From the NCBI GenBank assembly GCA_028818855.1, contig JAPPMY010000006.1:1-64000 (forward strand): DNA of 64,000 nt, read 5' to 3'. How positions within the stretch are numbered: the stretch's first letter is position 1; every line of letters begins with the position of its first letter. The stretch comes from Rhodospirillales bacterium (lineage in GTDB: Bacteria; Pseudomonadota; Alphaproteobacteria; UBA828). This document shows positions 1 to 7,579 of this stretch, in pieces. The notes beneath the pieces are model-generated. The model saw only the letters and a program-made list of their open reading frames with translations, was not told where the DNA came from and ran no database searches. The position numbers were made by a program, and so were the translations under genes.

Positions 1-2
1 CC

Positions 3-572
3 TTCATGGGGCGCATGTCGCTCGTCTTCTACACGGAGATCGGCTTCACCAAGTCGGACATCGCGCTCTACTCCAAGGGCCTCGGCTGGATCGTCACCGT
101 GGGGTTCACGGTGCTGGGCGGCCTCGTCGCGATCCGCATCGGCCTCGTCCGCGCCATGTTCGTCTCGGGCATCGCCATGGCGCTCACCAATCTCATGTTC
201 GCGCTGCTGGCTTGGTCCGGAAAGTCGGCGGTGCTGTTCGCGGCTGCCGTCGTGATGGACGACCTCACCAGCGCGTTCGCGACGGTCACCTTCGTCGCCT
301 TCATCTCGATGCTGGTGGACCGAACCTATACCGCCACCCAGTACGCGCTGCTGGCCTCGCTCGGCACCGCAGGCCGGACGCTGCTGGCCGCATCCTCCGG
401 CGAGCTGGTGGACTGGCTGGAGGGCGACTGGGGGACCTTCTTCGTGATCACGACCCTCATGGTGATCCCGTCGCTCGTCTGCCTCTGGGCGATCCGCGCG
501 AAGCTTCGCGACCTGCTCGCCGGCGCGCGGGTGCGGCTGATGGGAAAGGACGCGGACGACGCCTCAGGTTAG
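3..572 (+). CDS. AmpG-like MFS transporter, C-terminal part (cut by window start)
   Basis: The reading frame is open to the left edge, so the N-terminal half lies outside the window. The visible 190 residues hold about five hydrophobic segments, and the stretch FYTEIGFTKSDIALYSK resembles the loop of AmpG muropeptide permeases (Y-x-x-x-G-F-T/S-K-x-x-I-A). AmpG proteins import anhydromuropeptides across the inner membrane for cell-wall recycling. The protein ends in a basic cytoplasmic tail. No other recycling gene lies nearby. A related MFS sugar or peptide carrier cannot be excluded, because only the C-terminal half is seen. Confidence 0.75.
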   Translation, partial: FMGRMSLVFYTEIGFTKSDIALYSKGLGWIVTVGFTVLGGLVAIRIGLVRAMFVSGIAMALTNLMFALLAWSGKSAVLFAAAVVMDDLTSAFATVTFVAFISMLVDRTYTATQYALLASLGTAGRTLLAASSGELVDWLEGDWGTFFVITTLMVIPSLVCLWAIRAKLRDLLAGARVRLMGKDADDASG

Positions 573-624
573 CCATGTATCCGGCGGCATTGCCCGCGGC
601 CCGGCAGTGCGACAGACTCGCCCG

Positions 625-1266
625 ATGCGCCCCTTTGCTGCCGCCCTTCTTGCCTTGTCGACGATGGCGTTGCCGGCGCACGCCGGGCCGCTGGTGCTGG
701 AGTGGCCGTCGTCCGGGGAGAGCGGAGACTGGGAGATCGAGGAGTTCGAGGGGGAGACGCACTACCGGGTCGTCGAGATCGACGGGCGGCGCGTCTTGGA
801 AGCCGACAGCGCATCGACGGCATCGAGCCTTTACCTCGAGCGTGAGATCGACCTGACGGAGACGCCGATCCTCGCGTGGAGCTGGCGCGTCGACGAGACG
901 CTCGCGGTCGACGACGAGCGGATCAAGGACGGCGACGACTACGCCGCCCGCGTCTACGTGGTCGCATCCGGCGAGGGATGGGTCGACATGCCCCGGGCCG
1001 TCAACTACGTGTGGGCGAACCGCTCGGAGGTCGGCGACGCCTGGCCCAACCCCTTCACCTCCAAGGTCATGATGGTCGCGGTCGATTCAGGAACCGGCGA
1101 GGCCGGCACCTGGCGCACCCACAGGCGGGACGTTCGCGCCGACTTCCGCCGCCTCTTCGGCATGGAGGTCGACGAGCTGGTAGGCGTTGCCGTCATGACC
1201 GATTCGGACAACTGCGGGCAGAGCGCCCGCGCCTGGTACGGCGAGATCGCCTTTCACCCGGAATAG
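625..1266 (+). CDS. DUF3047 family secreted protein
   Basis: A 213-residue protein whose first 20 residues (MRPFAAALLALSTMALPAHA) form a clear Sec signal peptide, so it is probably periplasmic. The mature part has the W-S-W-R-V-D segment, a D-D-Y-A-A-R-V-Y-V strand and a C-terminal T-D-S-D-N-C-G sequence typical of DUF3047, a family of unknown function predicted to fold as a beta sandwich. ATG at 625 is preferred to the upstream GTG at 607 because it starts directly at the signal peptide. It lies 52 bases after the AmpG-like gene on the same strand and could be co-transcribed. No biochemical role is assigned. Confidence 0.72.
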   Translation: MRPFAAALLALSTMALPAHAGPLVLEWPSSGESGDWEIEEFEGETHYRVVEIDGRRVLEADSASTASSLYLEREIDLTETPILAWSWRVDETLAVDDERIKDGDDYAARVYVVASGEGWVDMPRAVNYVWANRSEVGDAWPNPFTSKVMMVAVDSGTGEAGTWRTHRRDVRADFRRLFGMEVDELVGVAVMTDSDNCGQSARAWYGEIAFHPE

Positions 1267-1303
1267 GCCGCGCCCGCTCAATCAGAACGTGGGCGCGCGG
1301 CCG

Positions 1304-1873
1304 CTACCACCTGTGGGCATGGCCGTGCCGGTACACATGCTGCGTGGGCCAGGGCTGCTGATGAGCCTGATGGCCGTGCCGGTGGCGGTGCTGGTGCCGC
1401 TGAACGTGCACGTGCCGGGGCTGCTGATGCACCCGCTGCTCGTGCCATTGACGATGCTGGTGCCCCGGCGGATGCGCGGACCAGGACCGTAGCCGGGCCT
1501 GCGGGGCATGCCACTGGCGATGGTGATACCGGTCGGGATGCACGTACCAGGGGCCGTGGTGTCCCAGCCAGACGTGCCACCCGCGCCGATGCTGCCACGG
1601 GTGGCGATGCCATACCCCGTTGTGATGATGGAGGATGAACGGACCGTCGTAGAAGGGGTGCACCACCGTGGCGAAGCCGACTGCGGGCCGGTGATGGAAC
1701 CTCACGTCGCTTTTCGAGCCGATCAGCCCGCCGACGACTCCACCGATGATCCCTGTTTCCCACGACCATCCCGAATCCGCCCGGAGCGACGTTGCCGCCA
1801 CGGACGAGCCGAACACGATGGCGAGCGCAAGCGCAATTCCCCCGATCAGGCGTCGTTTCCCGCTCTGGATCAT
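1304..1873 (-). CDS. Histidine-rich membrane-anchored protein with glycine-zipper segment
   Basis: A 189-residue protein not assigned to a named family. Residues 10-28 form a hydrophobic signal or anchor, residues 41-52 (GIIGGVVGGLIG) are a glycine-zipper-like second hydrophobic segment, and the remaining 130 residues carry about 33 histidines, many in HxH or HH pairs, plus Trp, Arg and Gln. Such a tail would be expected to bind Ni, Zn, Cu or Co, but that is inference. The ATG at 1873 follows a good ribosome site (GGAGGA, five bases spacing). The 3' half is low in complexity at DNA level, so its exact length may vary between strains. Competing hydrophobic frames on the other strand look like shadows. 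Confidence 0.6.
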   Translation of the reverse strand: MIQSGKRRLIGGIALALAIVFGSSVAATSLRADSGWSWETGIIGGVVGGLIGSKSDVRFHHRPAVGFATVVHPFYDGPFILHHHNGVWHRHPWQHRRGWHVWLGHHGPWYVHPDRYHHRQWHAPQARLRSWSAHPPGHQHRQWHEQRVHQQPRHVHVQRHQHRHRHGHQAHQQPWPTQHVYRHGHAHRW

Positions 1874-2188
1874 CGCCGTCCTCCGTTCTTCACCGCTGGC
1901 CCCGGACGTGGCGTCTCGATCCAGTCCAGGTCATCGCTTTGGCTGACATAGGCGTTGTTCGCAAGTCGACTCACAAGATCAGGCGACAGTCCTCTTTACC
2001 AGGGCAACGTCTATATTGAGGGAAGTATACGCGCTTTCTTTGGCTTTTCCACAATAAAGACACGAATAGCGCCCCCGATCCGCAACTCCGGCGGGATTCT
2101 CGGGGGCAGAGCCATCCCGCGGCCGGTGCCGGCGCCTTGATCGGGGCGGTGGGCTGTGGTTGTTTGGCCCGAGCCTCAGCGAGTTCCC
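1874..2188. other. Divergent intergenic region, lower G+C
   Basis: 315 bases between the leftward histidine-rich gene and the rightward CitE-like gene, clearly more AT-rich than the surroundings around 1960-2070. On the minus strand a TATACT hexamer (2024-2029) with TTGTGG upstream (2049-2054, 19-base spacer) is a weak promoter candidate for the histidine-rich gene. On the plus strand TATATT at 2012-2017 has no convincing partner. The short open frames here overlap each other and show no coding character. No RNA gene was recognised. Confidence 0.4.
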
Positions 2189-3073
2189 ATGAAGCTGCAC
2201 CGCACCTATCTGTTCGCTCCCGGCAACCATCCGCGCAAGGTCGCCAAGGTATTCGGCGCCGGCGCCGACGCCGTCATCCTCGATCTCGAGGACGCCGTCG
2301 CCGCAGCCGAGAAGGAAGCGACACGGGCGGTCGTCGTGGAGGCCCTGCAGGCGCCGCGCCCCTGCCTCGGCTACGTGCGCGTGAACGGGCTCGACACCGA
2401 GTACTGCTACGGCGACCTCCAGGCCGTCGTCACGACAGGCGTGGACGGCGTCATGCTGCCCAAGGTCGAGGCGCCCGGCCAGCTTGAGACGGCGGACTGG
2501 CTGCTCGGCCAGCTCGAGCGGGAGCGGGGGCTCGAACCGGGCGCCGTCGACCTCGTGCCGATCATCGAGACCGGCCAGGGCGTCGCTGCGGCCCAGGCGA
2601 TTGCCGGCGCGGGCACGCGCGTGCGCCGGCTCTCCTTCGGCGCGGGCGATTACACGCGCGACATGGGAATGGTCTGGACCGGGGCCGAGGCCGAACTGGC
2701 GCACGCGCGCGCGACCATCGTGCTGGCCTCCCGCGTGGGCGGGCTGGAGCCGCCCGTCGACACGGTGTTCATCGATCTCGCGGACGCGGAAAACCTGGAG
2801 CGCTCGGCGCACACCGCGCTCAGCTTCGGCTTTCAGGGCAAGCTCTGCATCCACCCCAAGCAGGTGGAACCGGTGAACCGCGTGTTCACGCCGAGCGCCG
2901 ATGCCGTCACCCAGGCCGAGAAGCATGTTGCCGCCTTCCGGGAAGCCGAGGCTGCTGGCTCGGCCTCGATCCAGGTCGATGGCTACTTCATCGACTACCC
3001 GATCTACGAGAAGGCCGAGCGCGTGCTGCGGATCGCGGAGGCCATCCGCCAACGGGACGCGCAGGCCGGCTAG
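2189..3073 (+). CDS. HpcH/HpaI aldolase / citrate lyase beta-like (CitE-like) protein
   Basis: A 294-residue TIM-barrel protein of the CitE/HpcH family, of normal length. It shows the expected R-T-Y-L-F-A-P-G-N N-terminus, the metal-site Glu in V-I-L-D-L-E-D-A-V, the V-R-V-N-G strand, L-P-K-V-E, I-I-E-T (second metal-binding Glu region), F-G-A-G-D-Y and the closing G-K-L-C-I-H-P-K-Q. Members cleave or condense acyl-CoA or hydroxy-acid substrates (citramalyl-CoA, malyl-CoA, beta-methylmalyl-CoA). The substrate cannot be fixed from sequence. ATG at 2189 is chosen over the frame-open GTG at 2156 because the family begins with this K-L-H-R-T-Y. It precedes the HpaB-like gene by 13 bases, so the two are probably co-transcribed. 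Confidence 0.82.
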   Translation: MKLHRTYLFAPGNHPRKVAKVFGAGADAVILDLEDAVAAAEKEATRAVVVEALQAPRPCLGYVRVNGLDTEYCYGDLQAVVTTGVDGVMLPKVEAPGQLETADWLLGQLERERGLEPGAVDLVPIIETGQGVAAAQAIAGAGTRVRRLSFGAGDYTRDMGMVWTGAEAELAHARATIVLASRVGGLEPPVDTVFIDLADAENLERSAHTALSFGFQGKLCIHPKQVEPVNRVFTPSADAVTQAEKHVAAFREAEAAGSASIQVDGYFIDYPIYEKAERVLRIAEAIRQRDAQAG

Positions 3074-3086
3074 GGGAGGGCGGGAC

Positions 3087-4631
3087 ATGTTGATGTCCGG
3101 CGAGGAATACCGGGAATCGTTGAGGCGGCTTGCGCCCCGCGTCTATGTCGACGGCGACGAGGTCGCGTCCGTCGCCGACGAGCCGCGCTTCGGGCCCGGC
3201 GTCGCCGCGCTGGGTCTCGTCTACGATTTCGCCCGGGACGAGCAGCACCGCCAGACGATGACGGCGGTCGAGGAGAGCACCGGCGACGAGGTGCACCGTT
3301 TCCTCCACATCAACCGCACGACCACCGATCAGCTCCACAAGCTGGAGGCGGTGCGGCTGGTCTGCCAGTACACTGGCTGCGCCCAGCGCTACCTGACTCA
3401 GGACGGTCTCAACGCGATCCACCAGACCACCTGGCGCATCGACCAGGAGACCGGCAGCGCGCTGCACGAGCGCTTCCTCGCCTACCTCCACCGGGTTCAG
3501 GCCGAAGACCTCACCCTCGGCGTCGCCATGACCGACGGCAAGGGCGACCGCTCGCGCCGGCCCCACGCCCAGACCGTGCGCGATTCCTACGTGCACATCG
3601 CCCGGCGGCGGCCCGACGGCATCGTGATCCGCGGGGCGAAGGCGATCGTCACCGCCGCACCCTACGTCCACGAGTATCTGGTCATGCCGTGCCGCAACAT
3701 GACCGAGGACGACAGGGATTTCGCGCTCTGCTGCGCGGTGCCGGTCGATGCCGATGGCGTCACCGTCGTGGCCCGCCCGGCCGGCCGGCCGGGGGAGAAG
3801 GCGGCTGCGTTCAGCGCCCGCTACGGCCAGTCCACCGGCGTGGTCATCTTCGACGACGTGTTCGTGCCGTGGGAGCGCGTGTTCCTCGCCGGCGAGTGGG
3901 AGCATTCACAGCACCTGACGCAGGCTTACGCGACGCATCACCGGCATTCCTGCATCGGCGCGCGCGCGGGCTTCGGCGACCTGCTGATCGGCGCCGGCGT
4001 GCTGATGGCCGAGGCCAACGGGCTCGAGGTCGAGCGCACGTCGCACCTGCGCGACCGCATGGTGGAGCTGATCAAGATCGTCGAGGGCTTCTACGCCTGC
4101 GGTGTCGCAAGCTCGGTCTATGCCGTGGCCGACGGCTCCGGCTGCGTCGAGCCCGACCGCGTGTTCGCCAACATCGGCAAGCTGCTGCTGTCTACACAGA
4201 TCTACGACATGCACCGCATCGCGCACGAGGTCTCGGGCGGGCTGGTGGTGGCGCTGCCGGGGCCGGACGAGGACCACAATCCGGCGACCGCCGGCACGCT
4301 TGCCGAGATGCTGAAGGGGCGGGAAGACCTGCCCTACGGCGAGCGCATGGAGGTCGCGCGCCTGATCGAGGATCTCACCGCGTCCGGCACCGCCGGCTGG
4401 TACTCGGTCATCAGCCTGCACGGCGGCGGCTCGCCGCAGGCGACGGGGCTGGAGATCTTCCGCAGCTATCCGGTCGAGGACAAGGTGGCGCTGGTGGAGA
4501 AGCTGCTCGACCGGGGCGTGCTGACGGACGAAAGCGGCACGGAGAGCCGTGACCGCCAGCCGGGGCGCTGCTGCCCCGTCGGCTGCAAGCCGGAAGAAGT
4601 TCCGCCGCCGGCGAAGCGTGTCGCCAACTGA
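3087..4631 (+). CDS. HpaB / 4-hydroxybutyryl-CoA dehydratase-like flavoprotein
   Basis: A 514-residue member of the 4-hydroxyphenylacetate 3-hydroxylase superfamily. The segment M-T-D-G-K-G-D-R-S (148-156) and R-G-A-K-A at 182-186 are typical of its 4-hydroxybutyryl-CoA dehydratase branch. That enzyme binds FAD and a [4Fe-4S] cluster through three Cys and one His. Here Cys93 and Cys98 lie near the first pair, and His284/285 and Cys289 near the second, but spacing differs from the ligand pattern I remember for the clostridial enzyme, so the cluster may be absent or different. The C-terminus carries an extra Cys group (RCCPVGC, 494-500). ATG at 3087 follows GGGAGGGCGGG. Neighbours (CitE-like lyase, SnoaL-like pair) suggest CoA-linked or aromatic catabolism. 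Confidence 0.78.
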   Translation: MLMSGEEYRESLRRLAPRVYVDGDEVASVADEPRFGPGVAALGLVYDFARDEQHRQTMTAVEESTGDEVHRFLHINRTTTDQLHKLEAVRLVCQYTGCAQRYLTQDGLNAIHQTTWRIDQETGSALHERFLAYLHRVQAEDLTLGVAMTDGKGDRSRRPHAQTVRDSYVHIARRRPDGIVIRGAKAIVTAAPYVHEYLVMPCRNMTEDDRDFALCCAVPVDADGVTVVARPAGRPGEKAAAFSARYGQSTGVVIFDDVFVPWERVFLAGEWEHSQHLTQAYATHHRHSCIGARAGFGDLLIGAGVLMAEANGLEVERTSHLRDRMVELIKIVEGFYACGVASSVYAVADGSGCVEPDRVFANIGKLLLSTQIYDMHRIAHEVSGGLVVALPGPDEDHNPATAGTLAEMLKGREDLPYGERMEVARLIEDLTASGTAGWYSVISLHGGGSPQATGLEIFRSYPVEDKVALVEKLLDRGVLTDESGTESRDRQPGRCCPVGCKPEEVPPPAKRVAN

Positions 4632-4666
4632 ACGAACACCCGAAACAAATAAAGAGGGAATCGACC

Positions 4667-5155
4667 ATGTCCGTGGAGCAACGCCTTCAGCGCCTCGAGG
4701 ATATCGAGGCCATCAAGCAGCTCATCGCCCGCTACATGACGGCGGCGGATAAGAATGGCGATCCCGCGCTGATGGAGCCCTGCTTCACCGAGGACGCGGT
4801 GTGGAACTGCGAGGGGATCGGGCGCTGGGAGGGCCGGGACGCCGTCGTCCAGGGTCTGCACGAGACCTCCACCAGGGTGCTTTCGTGGGCATTGCACTAC
4901 TTCACCCAGCCGATCATCGAGATCGCGGACGACGGCCAGACGGCCACCGGCGAGTACTACCTCTGGGAGCTTGCCAAGGCGGTGCAGGAGGACGGAAGCC
5001 CGGATCAGGACACCTGGATCGGCGGCTGGTACGAATCCACGTTCCGCAAGGAAGGCGGCGAGTGGAAGTTCACCCACATCGAGCTGATCCTGAAGCTGCT
5101 CAGCCCCACCGACGCGGCCTCGTGGGAGACGCCGATCCCGCCCTGGAAGGGGTAA
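4667..5155 (+). CDS. SnoaL-like / NTF2-fold protein, copy 1
   Basis: A 162-residue single-domain protein of the NTF2-like superfamily, in the SnoaL_4-like branch. The start (L-E-D-I-E-A-I-K-Q-L-I-A-R-Y), F-T-E-D-A-V-W and C-terminal E-W-K-F-T-H-I are standard family positions. Members include polyketide cyclases, ring-hydroxylating dioxygenase small subunits and ketosteroid isomerase-like enzymes; the reaction here is unknown. AAAGAGGGA lies eight bases before the ATG. It is followed 18 bases later by a close paralogue, so this is a tandem duplication inside the same transcription unit. Confidence 0.8.
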   Translation: MSVEQRLQRLEDIEAIKQLIARYMTAADKNGDPALMEPCFTEDAVWNCEGIGRWEGRDAVVQGLHETSTRVLSWALHYFTQPIIEIADDGQTATGEYYLWELAKAVQEDGSPDQDTWIGGWYESTFRKEGGEWKFTHIELILKLLSPTDAASWETPIPPWKG

Positions 5156-5173
5156 GCCCCGCCGGAGGCGCTC

Positions 5174-5665
5174 ATGGATATCGCCGCGCGGCTCCAGCGC
5201 CTCGAGGATATCGAGGCGATCCAGCAGCTCATCGCGCGCTACGCCAAGGCCGTGGACCACAACGGCGATCCCGCGCTCGTCGCGCCGCTCTTCACCGAGG
5301 ATGCGGTGTGGCACTGCGAAGGCATCGGTCACTGGGAGACGCGGGCGGGCATCGTCCGCGACATCCGCCCCAACTGCACCACCTTCATGCCCTGGGCCAT
5401 CCACTACATGACCCAGCCCAATGTCGACGTGGCGCCCGACGGGAAGAGCGCCACGTCGAACCACTACCTGTGGGAGCTGGGCAAGGTGACGCCGGAAGGC
5501 GGCGGGCCGACCCGGGACACCTGGATCGGCGGCTGGTACGATTCCCGGCTGCGCAAGGAGGAGGGCGCCTGGAGGTTCGCGCGCATCGACCTCACGCTGA
5601 AGCTCTTCAGCCCGGCCGACAGCGCCGCCTGGGAGACCCGGATCGCGCCCTGGTCTCCCGAGTAG
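5174..5665 (+). CDS. SnoaL-like / NTF2-fold protein, copy 2
   Basis: A 163-residue paralogue of the preceding gene, colinear over its whole length and identical at well over half of the positions, including R-L-Q-R-L-E-D-I-E-A-I, N-G-D-P-A-L, F-T-E-D-A-V-W, Y-L-W-E-L and D-T-W-I-G-G-W-Y. Differences cluster in the middle (residues 60-75), where the pocket-lining helix would lie, so the copies may act on different ligands or form a heteromer (inference). GGAGG precedes the ATG. It converges with the SDR gene downstream, only 15 bases separating the stop codons. Confidence 0.8.
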   Translation: MDIAARLQRLEDIEAIQQLIARYAKAVDHNGDPALVAPLFTEDAVWHCEGIGHWETRAGIVRDIRPNCTTFMPWAIHYMTQPNVDVAPDGKSATSNHYLWELGKVTPEGGGPTRDTWIGGWYDSRLRKEEGAWRFARIDLTLKLFSPADSAAWETRIAPWSPE

Positions 5666-5684
5666 CGGGCGGCCCGTGCGCTAC
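5662..5684. terminator. Possible bidirectional hairpin between convergent genes
   Basis: An inverted repeat with arms GTAGCG and CGCTAC and an 11-base loop spans the stop codons of the SnoaL-like copy 2 and the convergent SDR gene. It has no T-run on either strand, so termination through it is only a possibility. Confidence 0.25.
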
Positions 5685-6445
5685 TTCGGCGCCATGCGAA
5701 GCGCGCCGTCGAAGCGGATCACCGAGCCGTTCATGAAGGTGTTCTCGGCGATGTGCACGGCGAGCGCCGCGTACTCGTCGGCGGTGCCGAGGCGCTTCGG
5801 ATAGACCGTCGTCTCCAGCAGGGACTGCTTCACCGGCTCGGAGAGGCCCGCCATCATCGGCGTGTCCATCAGCCCCGGCGCGATGCAGTTCACGCGAATG
5901 CCGTCGCGGGCAAGCTCGCGCGCGAGCGGGATCGTCATCGCCGCGACGCCGCCCTTGGACGCCGCGTAGTCGAGCTGCCCGATCTGTCCCTCGAAGGCGG
6001 CGACCGAGGCGGTGGTGACGATGCAGCCGCGCTCGTTGTCGTCGAGCGGGTCCATCGCGGCCATGTCGGCAGCAGCGAGCCGGCAGGAGTTGATCGTGCC
6101 GATCAGGTTGACGTGGATCGCGCGGGTGAGTTTTTCCAGCGGGCTCGCGTTGCCGTCGCGGCCGACCAGCTTCGCGCCCGGCGCGATGCCGGCGCAGGCG
6201 ACCATGATGCGCGCAGGCCCGAGCGCGTCCCGCACCTGAGCGACGGCGGCCTCGTGGCTGGCCGGATCGACCACGTCGCAGACGGCGGCCGCGCCGCCGA
6301 CCTCGGACGCGACCTTCTGCGCCAGCTCCTCGTTCATGTCGAGGATGCCGACCTTGGCGCCGCCGGCAGCCAGCGCCCGCGCCGTCGCCTCGCCGAGCCC
6401 CGACGCGCCGCCGGTCACGATCGCCGTTTGCCCGCTGATGTTCAT
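5681..6445 (-). CDS. SDR family oxidoreductase (3-hydroxyacyl-CoA dehydrogenase-like)
   Basis: A classical short-chain dehydrogenase of about 254 residues. The NAD-binding motif T-G-G-A-S-G-L-G lies near the N-terminus, the N-A-G-type motif appears as A-C-A-G, and the catalytic Ser and Y-A-A-S-K are in place. The insert around residues 95-135 (D-G-N-A-S-P-L-E-K and D-D-N-E-R-G) resembles type II 3-hydroxyacyl-CoA dehydrogenases, which would suit the CoA-type genes on the opposite strand. ATG at 6445 is preferred to the one at 6451 because the GAGGGAG ribosome site then has six bases of spacing instead of none. Confidence 0.82.
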   Translation of the reverse strand: MNISGQTAIVTGGASGLGEATARALAAGGAKVGILDMNEELAQKVASEVGGAAAVCDVVDPASHEAAVAQVRDALGPARIMVACAGIAPGAKLVGRDGNASPLEKLTRAIHVNLIGTINSCRLAAADMAAMDPLDDNERGCIVTTASVAAFEGQIGQLDYAASKGGVAAMTIPLARELARDGIRVNCIAPGLMDTPMMAGLSEPVKQSLLETTVYPKRLGTADEYAALAVHIAENTFMNGSVIRFDGALRMAPK

Positions 6446-6522
6446 GTCCATCTCCCTCGCTGAAGTGCGCGCCTACATAGCAAACCGGCGGGGCCTGCAA
6501 AAGCCGCGCGGCGGCGCGCCGC

Positions 6523-7440
6523 TCACGCCCCGATGACGCCGGGCGGCCGGCGCGCGAGCAGCGCTTCGCGCCGCGCGATGTAGACGGCGCTGGCCACGAT
6601 GAAGACGGCGCCGACCCAGGTCCAGATGCCCGGAAACTCGCCGAACGCGAACCAGCCGATGAGCACCGCGAAGGGGAGGCGGGTGAAGTCCAGCGGCACG
6701 ATCGCCGTCGCCTCCATGATCGAGAGCGCGCGCGCCATGGAAAAGTGCGCGATCGTGAGCACGCAGCCGATGCCGAGCAGCCAGCCGAGCTGCTCCATCG
6801 TCGGCATCTGCCACCACCAGAGCGCGGGGCCCAGCGAGAGCGGGGTCATGATCAGGTTCATGTAGAAGACGATGGCCAGCGGCGATTCCGAGCGCGCGAG
6901 CAGGCGCACCAGCGCCATCGAGGTGGCGAAGAGCAGCGCCGCGAAGATCGCGAGCAGGCCGCCGACCGACATGGTCTCCGCGCCCGGTTGCAGGACGATC
7001 AGCACGCCTGCGAAGCCCACCACGGTGGCGATCCAGCGGCGCGGGCCGACGCGCTCGCCCAGCATCAGGATGGCGACCGGGATCATCCAGAGCGAGACCG
7101 TGAAGTTCAGCGTGATGGCTTCGGCGAGCGGCGTGATCTGCAGCGCCGAATACCAGGCCCACATGGCGCAGACGCCAATCACGGCGCGGATGGCGAAGAG
7201 CTTGAAGCGGCTCAGGTCGAACGAGCCGAAGCCGATGCGAAACATGAAGGGCACCAGGATCAGGGTGCCGATGCCGTTGCGGATGAAGGCGATCTGAAAC
7301 ACCGGGATTTCGGCCGAGATGTGGCGGATCGCCGCCGACATGCCGGCGAAGCAGGCGCAGGTGAAGATCATCAGGAGCACGCCTTCCCAGGTGCGCCCGA
7401 TGGCGGGCCCGCCCGCCCGGTCCGTCGATGGCGTGCTCAT
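6523..7440 (-). CDS. EamA/DMT family transporter
   Basis: A 305-residue inner-membrane protein with about ten hydrophobic helices arranged as two EamA repeats, the usual drug/metabolite transporter layout. The short N-terminus has no signal peptide. The second repeat carries P-L-D-F-T-R-L-P-F-A and the W-F-A-F-G-E closing motif common in EamA proteins of the RhaT/S-adenosylmethionine-uptake-like branch. Direction and substrate cannot be read from sequence. It lies 77 bases beyond the SDR start on the same strand and could be the promoter-proximal gene of a two-gene unit. Confidence 0.82.
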   Translation of the reverse strand: MSTPSTDRAGGPAIGRTWEGVLLMIFTCACFAGMSAAIRHISAEIPVFQIAFIRNGIGTLILVPFMFRIGFGSFDLSRFKLFAIRAVIGVCAMWAWYSALQITPLAEAITLNFTVSLWMIPVAILMLGERVGPRRWIATVVGFAGVLIVLQPGAETMSVGGLLAIFAALLFATSMALVRLLARSESPLAIVFYMNLIMTPLSLGPALWWWQMPTMEQLGWLLGIGCVLTIAHFSMARALSIMEATAIVPLDFTRLPFAVLIGWFAFGEFPGIWTWVGAVFIVASAVYIARREALLARRPPGVIGA

Positions 7441-7579
7441 GGCGGGCGGCCTGCTCCCCTGCGCCGCCCGCCCGGCGTTTCTCTAGCCCGTGCGGATCAG
7501 TGGGCGCAGGCGGCGGAGTCGTTCGCTTGCGCCACAATGCCATATCGGCCAGGCGGCCACAGCCCGGCCGGCGCGCGGG

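Noticed and set aside
1289-1492. Hydrophobic plus-strand frame opposite the histidine-rich gene
   Set aside because: Its V/L/P-rich sequence is the complement of the His-rich low-complexity stretch; no ribosome site, and the minus strand has signal and anchor features.
1340-1560. Minisatellite-like degenerate repeats
   Set aside because: They follow the codon pattern of the histidine-rich tail and have no fixed unit length, so they are treated as part of that gene.
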